NCBI RefSeq assembly: GCF_014636295.1
Contig: NZ_BMEC01000009.1
Location: forward strand, 221,355-285,354
Direction of reading: 5' to 3'
Length of the DNA stretch: 64,000 bases
Origin: Marivirga lumbricoides
GTDB taxonomy: Bacteria; Bacteroidota; Bacteroidia; Cytophagales; Cyclobacteriaceae
The notes beneath the pieces were generated by a model that was given only the letters and a program-made list of their open reading frames with translations, was not told the DNA's origin and ran no database searches. The number at the start of each line of letters is the position of its first letter. The stretch's first letter is position 1. This document shows, piece by piece, positions 12,201 through 18,600 of the stretch. A program made the translations under genes and the position numbers.

Positions 12201-12645
12201 CTGCACCTAACGAAAGCCCATGCACATAAATTCTGTCAGGATCTGCATTACATTTTGCAATAAGTTCATCTAAAATAGCTACTACTGATTGCAGATTACT
12301 ACCATCCCAACTCACCCCAGTTGTCTGAGGGTAAAACGCTATACCTGGAAATTCACCGCTGTTGATAGCATTAAGGGTTCTTTGCCCTCCATGTTTTAAT
12401 TGATTTTCGTTATCTGTCCCTCTCTCTCCGAATCCATGTAAAAATAAAATAACCGGATACTTTTTTGTACCAAGAGAGTCAAAATCATTAGGATATTTAA
12501 TTCTGAAATGTTGTCCCTGATAGCTATAAGATTTATAAGGAGAAGCCCAATTAAACAGTACCTCATTTGGATATTTTGTGAACTGGCTATATCCATGTTG
12601 CACAAAAAAAACAGCAAAGAGTAGAATGATGTAATATTTTTTCAT
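3271..12645 (-). CDS. giant T9SS-exported multidomain protein with N-terminal esterase module
   Basis: A 3124-residue secreted protein. Residues 1-20 are a signal peptide ending in GYSQ. Residues about 40-250 are an alpha/beta-hydrolase of the feruloyl-esterase/PHB-depolymerase type, with oxyanion region FLHGFGERG and nucleophile S145 in GLSLGAEG. Then come Ig-like segments, about seven fibronectin type III repeats (recurring xSxIxLxWxDNxxxExxxE.YRS pattern), one PA14-like domain (KYTYYHHNNF onward), cadherin-like PPVIE..DPDGD segments, and three malectin-like modules, each with a PWNN motif. The last ~75 residues (from NIYPNPADQ to the end) are a type A T9SS sorting domain. It is monocistronic, with a promoter at 12677-12708 and its own terminator. 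The likely role is a surface or extracellular esterase/adhesin binding polysaccharide; the substrate is unknown. Confidence 0.85.
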   Translation of the reverse strand: MKKYYIILLFAVFFVQHGYSQFTKYPNEVLFNWASPYKSYSYQGQHFRIKYPNDFDSLGTKKYPVILFLHGFGERGTDNENQLKHGGQRTLNAINSGEFPGIAFYPQTTGVSWDGSNLQSVVAILDELIAKCNADPDRIYVHGLSLGAEGVWRFAFQYPQYAAAIFPMSGVVGGNVAGVTRFIPTWLSQGGLDKNPEPSTGNNRVISWREQGANIRYSYMPTTGHGTWNAQYSKSEFFPWFLEKHKTDITVLYGQSSFCENDPIDITLGITAGFANYQWVKNDTTSTNYIATGSGSNTINVTDIGYYYVRFQRANGVWTKWSKPVHVNRNLNKTSQPTTSFGNQSLNLPTIAGQQSVEITGPQNMDSYRWFRNATIIPGATNYVFTTSNGGEYAVSVRTEKESSWQDEAETVPSEFQAPPQPCFSDPSEPLVVTSQNGLNVPAKPTNFFVNLLNDNSIVINWDDNSSDELAFELYRSVQSGSGYKLVQRINATTGANPQSYVDTPLNANTNYFYRMRAVNNSGGSEYTREESASTLVDSESPSAPFLNLIGSTTNSVSVEWTASTDNIGVVGYEVFRNNALIASLPNDQFQFTNTGLAIDQTYSYVVKAKDATGNVSLASNQVTAKTSVSQGLKYTYYHHNNFNSVDQIVSNGTVIKTGIVNNFNMNNREREDRFAFIFEGLVEIPTAGDYTFFTNSDDGSKLFINNQLIVDNDGTHGCQQRNGVINLPVGLAAIRVLMFENGGGQCLEVRWQGPGISKQFIPDNRLFNNSFELSGFPSQPSNLQATIISNSQIDLNWTDNSNNEEGFEIYRSLNQNANYQLVHLSAANETSWTDSDLSGGTTYYYKIKAINFNGSSDFTGPISATTTGNPPSPASPANFSLIVENSSNVRLNWTDNATAELGYEVYRSTSSVVSTFTLIHTTSTNVNSYLDQQTQGNRTYYYRIRAKGEGSFSDFTSVLNITTDNNPPVIESIINRSVKYGTTLELPIIANDPDGDPITFSFSNALPAFMSLSDNGYGRAQLTVNSDISNAGQYPLEISANDGSGGVDTQSFVITISDNENPFISSIDNIIMKEGYTVTFDVAVIDETLGSLTLSVSNKPDFVFFEDLGGGIGTFTISTEINQAGVFNNIKLLADDGNGGFSEESFNINIEEAKRNYSVFVNFGTNVAPSPWNNISFGNGSKGERFIESNDGGEDVVLSNTGQWYNSYGNSTLNSDLYIPEVVDYFLRKNAGNANFQLTNLNPGLNYDITFFAGKLNNNDGLSYTRTRFTINGTSKFLSVLNNTSNTVVFNSLKPDENGVLNIGVQGENSGNFILNSMEVNVYYEDGLPPAAPTNLTLTAISNSEVELSWEDNANNEQRFEIFRSNVSETGPFTQVGFAPLNQTTFFDENLNGNTTYYYKVRAVNSTGNAETTVAFITTQNSAPVLTNIENVTISVGDTLSIAFSATDAENDGIIFTAVSLPDFVELVDNNDGTGVLTIIPTGKDAGFYGNNIVEATDIYGLSAQTLFNIQVIDNVFANTFYLNFGNNSNAGSPWNNISGSFAQGTSYNSLLNFNGIAGNVGLEIGAGWSATASDGMSSGNNSFILEDIVFQNYWRSNNSSASLKLTGLDTEKLYTIELLSSSNAWLNTETNFTVQNKSRNNVNVTKNKDNLLSFSGVKPNLAGEITISLAQFNTITEAMFINALILKENIIDVAPIAPSKFEARGISKTEIELKWQDNAVNETGYEIYQSDEIGKAFTLLATTGPDVEYYKHTGLIANAPRIYKIRAVGIDGNSEYTPEIAAVTLNNKIFINVNTDISDYLQAGAPWNNTNKVPTTGLVFNNLVDFTSNPVPIQMIIEDIGDGSNNKNGFTSGDLIYPAAVMQAYYYFEPNAAPGLFRLSNLSDSMVYDLTFMGSHGGTLFAITDYTVGEKTVTGFGKSNRYRTSTIHDVTPDDNSTILFEVDASNENDAQYGLFNSLVIEEHRSADVALDKIAPSVPQNLVANNITENSLDLLWNTASDNVSLSGYEVYQNGVMIATTKEASLNVANLVPGYEYLFTVRSVDRNSNHSAFSNDLKISTSDPADGFITYYSLPSGSLNSPGTWNTQTDGSGTSPADFTLNNNEFILNRTATLSGEWTISGTGSKLIVSNDVSLTIDAGFEGAISALENAGIFINVDAAPEFVEMHPSSTVSFNALNNNIPTSAYGNLILGGNTGATKQFRSGNLTIEGTLSVEDGVELNGVDPNSTNIVAKGTVSFHGVGSAIPSEKMLSLVMAGTGEQHIEVLNDNINLFNLRIGEGAEVVFDSNNPEMQIQLGNASGGGLVIEEGASLNIGHHNLIIDGRGIINSQNQTGRLKTNNGSLEFRSRSTLTSHLHFEAGSDTLKMLLTDMANSGKIEINSPLYISDELQVRDGIVDAQGNLTMVSDAEGTAYISEIQNRGEIRGKIKAQRYVSAPPNRMYRYFGSTVRNATVADWQEHIAITGNFSGRSTGPGLTANPSVHYYDENTVSGWMPFPTTSNQEIMEVGKGFSVFTRDTKNPLRLELVGEPVQGDFEFNLLAEGTNDPTANDGVGDGWNLVANPYQSPIQWGGEGWTSSNLSPVLSIWDADYPGGGKYFYAGGGVSDSSFNGEVAIGQGFWVQAIDSNPQLIISESAKVNTNSAVFYRNAVQQPVQFTIRLAKDGIEDKAFILYSEAGSRIYNGAIHGRKRTNDIFNIATASADGVDLAVNHLPNNFCSDSIAILTSNLAPGNYKISFEKLETFHDNEEFTLIDHFLQTEVDVTLQTSYAFDVEHAGDPSGVGRFTLIIRKPEIDQSLTLTQSSQSICEDDQVTLTIKGSQKNALYSLIVNGEEQNNMVKATGNDLTLVIDSEKLNYGENVVLVEAGFRNCGVKVLNNSIVIERSKQPEVNPVDPITICSGNSAHITINPTASNLSFRWYSDEFDEDPILETSSLQFESPVLNSSTAYYYAAVNSNGCESSKREVIEILVEKLDEPVINFKDGSLFSSSENGNQWYFNGQLIEDAIHQSLPVSEPGVYSVKVSNGICEIISDNYEYYITSNTNSATLDLNIYPNPADQDFNVVFNQVLEEDVLVKIVDLAGREVYSDIVRKGNKESVVMVNHLSSGTYVVRMMYMNKVYMKRLLVN

Positions 12646-12676
12646 TTAAGAATGCATTAGGGATTACGCTTATCTA

Positions 12677-12708
12677 CAAAATTAAAGCTTATTATTTGTA
12701 AAATTCAA
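12677..12708 (-). promoter_or_regulatory. Bacteroidota promoter of the 3124-aa gene
   Basis: On the minus strand TTG (12708-12706), 21 bases, then TAATTTTG (12684-12677), matching the Bacteroidota -33 / -7 consensus. This would start transcription about 25 bases before the ATG at 12645. Confidence 0.6.
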
Positions 12709-13076
12709 TTATATTAACAAATATTTCACTTTTTTAGATAAACCAAACAATAAAACAGATAAATAAATTCCCTAAGCAGCAAATAAAAGATGTAAGATTA
12801 ATTAAAAAATATACGTTTGCTTATATTTAGGGGTTGCGTTTTAATTCTGATCTTCCCGCAATTGCAAAATCTTAGTTTACTATGAGTAATGCGCCCTTTT
12901 TAATACAGGCTGAAATTAACTGCTCTCCTCAAAGTTAAAGGTATTGTTATGTAGGGCTCCTCATTCTACGAATGTCAGATAGGAGCCTTAATTATTTCAT
13001 TATATAGGAAAACTACGAAATGCGATATGTTCTTAAATATAAACTAACAACTCTGATGAGCTAGAATCAAAATAAC
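12709..13076. other. intergenic region, no gene seen
   Basis: AT-rich spacer between the giant gene and the acyltransferase gene. Apart from the promoter to its left, the only structure is GGCTCCT / AGGAGCC (12955-12961 with 12981-12987), which could form a hairpin but has no convincing U-tract on either side. Confidence 0.5.
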
Positions 13077-14120
13077 TCAGCAACCAATCAAATACCGGCT
13101 CCTTTTAGGGAAAATAAACTTTATTATTCTTACAGAAAGCAAAGAAAGAAGAAGTGTTAAAGCAAATACAAACAGCCAGTTAAAAAGTGAACCAACTAAA
13201 AAGTGAGGGAAAGCTTTTTCGAAAATCATTTTCAGCACAAGAAATATTATATAGTGAATAAAAAATACCCCAAAGCTGTAGTCAGCAAAAAAACCTAAAA
13301 ATTGATTGATCTTCTTGGGAATAGCGCCTTCCATTTTATATAAAAAATAGAATAGTATCCAACATAATAACATTTTCTGAACATATAATAATTGATCATA
13401 CCAAGCAGCTTGATGGTACAAAAGAGTTAATCCAAATAAAGTAAAGAATAAAACAATAATTATCCACTTGAACTTCTCTGACCAATTTAAAATCTTAGCA
13501 CTATAATGCGAAAACCACATGCCAAAAGTATAAACTGATAGAAAATGTACGAAATTCTTATGTATGTTGTGCAAATCTCCCCTATTTCCTCTTTCTATAA
13601 AAAGAGAAAGTAATATTAAGATAGGCAATATAAACTTATACAGATGAGGCCTATTGTCTAAGTATATAAAAGCAGGTGAAATTAGATAATAGAGGAAAAT
13701 CATTGGTATAAACCAAAATGGCAATAAGTGAGTACCTGTAACGAGAAAAAAAATCACCTTCTTAATCAAAGACCATTCAAAGTAATCAGGAAAAGCATTA
13801 TAGACATCCTCAGGTGGGCTTATAAAAAATCTAAATACAATTACTGGAATTGAGATTAGGAGATAAGGTAAAATAACAAACTTAATTTTTTTTACTAAGT
13901 AGTCCTTATAGTTATATTTAGATTTCAAGTATTGAAATAAATACCCTGCAATAAAAACAAATAATACTGTACCGTTTCTCCATATGGCATCAAGAATAAT
14001 TTTAATAACGGGGGTCCCTTCTTCTATTTCCCACAACAAGAATATATGCGCTGCTACAATAAAAATAATGGCAATCCCTCTGAAATTGTGGATATAATTT
14101 AAAAATGTTCTGGTTTGCAT
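13077..14120 (-). CDS. acyltransferase 3 (OafA/YrhL-like) membrane protein
   Basis: A 347-residue integral membrane protein with about ten hydrophobic segments. The N-terminal FRGIAIIFIVAAHIF matches the start of the acyltransferase 3 family, with the conserved histidine in the first membrane segment (AAH), followed by NGTVLFVFIAGYLF. Members transfer acetyl, succinyl or other acyl groups to extracytoplasmic sugars such as O-antigen, capsule or Nod factor. Its position beside two esterase-like secreted proteins and upstream of glycosyltransferases suggests it acylates the polysaccharide made by this locus (inference). It lies 51 bp after the PorP/SprF gene on the same strand and could be co-transcribed. 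Confidence 0.85.
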   Translation of the reverse strand: MQTRTFLNYIHNFRGIAIIFIVAAHIFLLWEIEEGTPVIKIILDAIWRNGTVLFVFIAGYLFQYLKSKYNYKDYLVKKIKFVILPYLLISIPVIVFRFFISPPEDVYNAFPDYFEWSLIKKVIFFLVTGTHLLPFWFIPMIFLYYLISPAFIYLDNRPHLYKFILPILILLSLFIERGNRGDLHNIHKNFVHFLSVYTFGMWFSHYSAKILNWSEKFKWIIIVLFFTLFGLTLLYHQAAWYDQLLYVQKMLLCWILFYFLYKMEGAIPKKINQFLGFFADYSFGVFFIHYIIFLVLKMIFEKAFPHFLVGSLFNWLFVFALTLLLSLLSVRIIKFIFPKRSRYLIGC

Positions 14121-14171
14121 ATAGTCTTAAAATAGAATTAGAAATTTATAAAATCTGAACGAAAAAACAAT

Positions 14172-15626
14172 TTACTCCACCTTGTAAACCCAAACATCGT
14201 TAAATTGCTTCATTTTATTATAGATAGATTTCGTATATCTTGCTTCCAGAAGATTATCAGTAGAAAGCTTATAGACATAATAAAATTGATTCTCAGGATT
14301 AATTGCCAATTTAAATAAGAAACCCTGATCAGCCATTTTTGCTATAAACTTTTCTGCATTTTCTCTATGATTAAATACGCCAGTAACCACGTAATAACCT
14401 TTACTAAGCACCGGGACTCCTTCAATTTCTCTTAATGGGACAACCTCGTTATTAACTAACTCACTAGTTAACGAATCATTAGCTTTAGGTGAAGTTTCTC
14501 CTATAACAGAATCAGTAGGTATATGATAGTTTTCCGGGCTTTCGATACTACTATTACTTTTTGGTTCTGTTTTTGAATAGTAAACAGAATCATGTGCTTT
14601 TTCCTCTTCTACCGTTACATCTTTTTTATTTTCCTCTTTAGGAACAGGCGTCTCAGCACTTAATTGTTGGCTATCCTGAGCCTGATATTCATTTAGTGTA
14701 GTTTCAGATACGTTTTCACTAATTATATTTTTCTTGCTTTTTCTTCCAAAATTATAGCTAAACATTAATTCATGAGAGCCTCCACGGAAGCTATTCAGTT
14801 CTTTAGGTGGAAACTCAAAAGAATAACTTAATTTCAAATTTCTAAATAGGTTGAACCCAACAAAAATTGCAGGATTACTCTCATATCGGTAAGCCCCTCC
14901 AAGCCAGAATTTATCTTGATAATAGAAAACACCAGCAGCTTCCGCTTGTCTAAAATCAGGGCCTGAACTTCTATACAACAAATAAGGCTCAAATGTAATT
15001 GGATTGTTTACAAACTGAAACCGATAACTCACTGAACCTACTATACTCTCTAAATTTGAGAATTTTATGTCTCTAAAGTTCTCCTGCGAATACGGGTTTG
15101 CATCAAAAATATTATTGGCTGCAAAACTCAGCTTTAAATCATTAAGCTGATACATAAATCCGAAATTTCCATCCGCATATAAAGTAGAGCTTAAGGCATT
15201 ACTAAGAGCAGGATCAGAAAGATCTACCTGGCTTAGATCTAATCCGTATTTACCAATTCCTCCAGACAAGCCAAAAGTTAATGAATGATTATAACCTAAA
15301 GGCAAACGATACCCCACCGTAAGCAACGCAGCATTATTTTCCAGAATCACCGCACTCTCGTGTATTACTGTTAAACCTAAACGTAAATTAGATTCGCCTG
15401 CGTACTGCAAAGTTAGAGTACCTGAAATTGGAGCATCATCCACTCCTAACCACTGCTGTCTAAGAACAGTATTAATTTCTGTACCACCATTACTTCCTAC
15501 AAATGCAGGGTTATACAAAAAAGGATTAAAATAAAACTGATTATATACAGGTAAATCTTGTGAGTGACCTCTTTTTGCACCTAACAAGAAAGTTACTCCA
15601 ATTAATATAAATAAAAATTTATGCAT
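14172..15626 (-). CDS. PorP/SprF-family outer-membrane protein with C-terminal SPOR domain
   Basis: A 484-residue protein: signal peptide (1-22, ending GHSQ), then the PorP/SprF outer-membrane beta-barrel of about 300 residues starting with DLPVYNQFYFNPFLYNPAF, a low-complexity acidic/Ser-rich linker (about 300-400), and a C-terminal SPOR-like domain (about 405-484, starting GYYVVTGVF). SprF-type proteins are partners for T9SS cargo with type B (CHU_C) sorting domains; SPOR domains bind denuded peptidoglycan. The start codon overlaps the stop of the 1971-residue type B cargo gene as TAATG, which is direct evidence for coupled translation and a dedicated cargo/partner pair. The barrel-SPOR fusion suggests the anchor is tethered to the cell wall, which is inference. 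Confidence 0.88.
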   Translation of the reverse strand: MHKFLFILIGVTFLLGAKRGHSQDLPVYNQFYFNPFLYNPAFVGSNGGTEINTVLRQQWLGVDDAPISGTLTLQYAGESNLRLGLTVIHESAVILENNAALLTVGYRLPLGYNHSLTFGLSGGIGKYGLDLSQVDLSDPALSNALSSTLYADGNFGFMYQLNDLKLSFAANNIFDANPYSQENFRDIKFSNLESIVGSVSYRFQFVNNPITFEPYLLYRSSGPDFRQAEAAGVFYYQDKFWLGGAYRYESNPAIFVGFNLFRNLKLSYSFEFPPKELNSFRGGSHELMFSYNFGRKSKKNIISENVSETTLNEYQAQDSQQLSAETPVPKEENKKDVTVEEEKAHDSVYYSKTEPKSNSSIESPENYHIPTDSVIGETSPKANDSLTSELVNNEVVPLREIEGVPVLSKGYYVVTGVFNHRENAEKFIAKMADQGFLFKLAINPENQFYYVYKLSTDNLLEARYTKSIYNKMKQFNDVWVYKVE

Positions 15627-18600
15627 TATTTTTTTACTCTTACACCACCTTTTTTAACAAAATTGTTTTCACATGAGATAATATAAAAATAGGCTCCCTC
15701 TTCAACCAACCTTCCATTTTGGTCTGTCCCATTCCAATCATTTTGGTAATTCTCTTCTTCAAAAATTTTAACTCCCAATCTGTTAAAAATAATGACTGAA
15801 CAAGTTCCCAGCTCTTCTAAAATCTCCGAAACCCATACATCATTAATACCATCGCCATTAGGAGTAAATAGCTTAGTAAACTCAGGATCAATAACCGGAG
15901 GTTCTTCAGGAGCAATTACAAAAACACGGATTTCCCCTGTTGACCGGAGACCTTCATTATCATCAACTTCCAAAAGAAATACATACCTTCCCTCCTCTAA
16001 ATTTTCAACCAAAGTCTGCTCTTGATTAGGTGTTGCAAAAGTATACTCACCTCCTTCAATTTTTTTCCACTGATACCTCGAAATACTTCCATCTATATCT
16101 TCTGTTTCAGCAGAAAGTAAGGTAGAATTTTCTGGCAACTGAAGTGTAATATCATCTGCCATTGTAATGATTGGAGCCTTATTTTGAGCTTCCTTATTCA
16201 CTATTACATTTACTACATCAGTAGATTCAGCACCCCTATCATCCACCACGCGGAATTCAAACTGATAACTACCTTCTACCAAATCAGAAATATTGGTTTC
16301 AGCAGAGTTAGGACTCTCAATTAATGCGTTATTGGGACCATTTAATTGCACCCATTCAACTGTTACAATACTTCCATCAGTATCTGAACTCTGCCCCACT
16401 AGCTTAGCACTGTTTAACGGTAAAGTGACTACAATATCCTCTCCCGCATCAACTAAAGGAGCTATATTCTCAGAGTTATCAACTACTTCAACATTTAGAA
16501 TATCAAAAGATTCAGCACCTTTATTGTCCGTCACTCTAAACTCAAACTGATATTTACCTACTATTAAATTACTTATAGCAGTTTCGGCCAAATTGGCATT
16601 ATCTATTTCAGCTTCATTAGGACCACTTAATTGTTTCCATTTATTACCTGTAATTGTACCGTCATTATCTATCCCTTCACCTATTGCTACAAAGTCTGTT
16701 ACTGGTAAAGCAAGAGTAGTATCCGAACTAGTGAAAGCAAAAGGCGCTTGATTTGCCAATGCATGAACAGTGATAAGATCAAAATTTTGTAGATTTTCAC
16801 TATTCTTAACTATCAGCCTAAATATATAAGTCCCAACATCTAAATCCGAAACAGAGGTCTCAAAAACAGTGGCATTATCAATTGCCGCAGTTGAAGGGCC
16901 TGATAACTGCTCCCAAAGTACTTCTACAATAGTGCCATCCGTATTAGTGGCGGAACCTTCCAATTGGATACTCTCTTCAGGTAAAATAACATTTATATCC
17001 TCTCCTGCATTAACCGTTGGAGGAGACTTAGGTATGGCATTATTTACAGTTACCGAGACATCATCAAAATCACTAGCCCCATTATTATCTGTTACCATTA
17101 TGCGGAAAACATAAAAACCCGCACTTAAATTAGAGACTGAAAGCTCCGCTTGATCCTCACCATTTAGAATAGTACCAGCCGGACCAAATTCTTGCACCCA
17201 CTGAATAGATTGAATATTACCATCCGGATCAGATGCTTCACCTTCCAGCGTGGTGAAATTCTGGGGAAGAACCAATACTTTATTTGCACCAGCACTGGCA
17301 TTTGGAGGCAAATTAACACTTTGCTCATTTATTCTGATGCTGAGTTGATCAAAACCAGCAAGACCTTGATTATCTATAGCCTCCAATCTAAACACATAAG
17401 TGCCCAATACAAGGTTACTTATTTCAGTATCCACACTACTTGCATTGGCAATAACAGGGGTATTTGGACCACTTATCATTGTCCACAATACAGAACTAAT
17501 ACTGCCATCTCCATCTTCTACATGCCCGCTTACCTCCACACTTGACTGTGGGGCAAAAATCAATTGGTTTTGTCCCGCATTTACTGTAGGTGGCTGATTT
17601 GCCAAAGCCTCTAAAACTCGAACATTAACTTCATCAAAAGCAGATACTCCTGCATTATCAGTAACTGTAATCCTAAAAATATATGTTCCTACAATCAGGT
17701 TTTCTACTCCTAAATTAAGCGAATTACTATTTGTTAAAGTAGCTGTAGCAGGCCCACTTTGCTGGCTCCATTGAATTGTAGCTATACTTCCATCACTATC
17801 AGAAGCAGTGGCAGATAAAGATAAACCAGATTGCGGAAGATTGATTATTTTATTTGTAGTAGCTACTACTATCGGAGGCTGGTTAGCAGGCTCAGGATTA
17901 ACTCTAACGTTTACCTGATCAAATGCCTCACCTCCATCATTATCCTCAACAGATAACCGAAAGGTGTAAATTCCTTCTTGAAGGTTATCTACCTGAGTTG
18001 AATTTTGAGCTGCCATTACAATATTTGCCGCGTTAGGTCCACTTATTTGGGTCCAATTGAAGGATGTTATAGAACCATCAATATCAAAAGCACTTCCGTT
18101 TAAAGTTGTAGTTGTAGTCGGAAGAGTAACAGTAATATTGGGACCGGCATCAACAGTAGGTAATTGGTTTCCTGGTGCTGCCAATACAATTATTCTTACA
18201 TCATCAGAACCTTGGGCACCATCGTTGTCTGTTGCTGTCAAACGAATGGTATAATTACCTTCTGCAAACCCAGAAAATGTAGCTCTTCTTGTATTTAAGT
18301 TTCTTCCAGTTAAGGTAGTAGGCCCATTTAATTGCGACCATGTCAAATTGCTAATTGATCCGTCAGTATCATTAGCTGTTCCATTTAAAGTAAGCTGCGC
18401 AACTGGTAATGTAACCTGCACATCATTTCCAGCATTTACATTTGGAGGAACATTAGGAGGAGCAGGTTTTACAGTAATACGCACTTCATCATTATCAGCC
18501 AATCCATCATTATCCTCTACATGTAGATTGAATATATATATACCCTGGCTCAAATTTGTTACTCTTGTACTCAAACTCAAAGGATTAACAATTGACGCTG

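Noticed and set aside
12955-12987. Hairpin GGCTCCT / AGGAGCC as a terminator
   Set aside because: There is no U-tract on either strand next to the stem, and it is nearly 90 bp from the acyltransferase stop; left as an unassigned hairpin.
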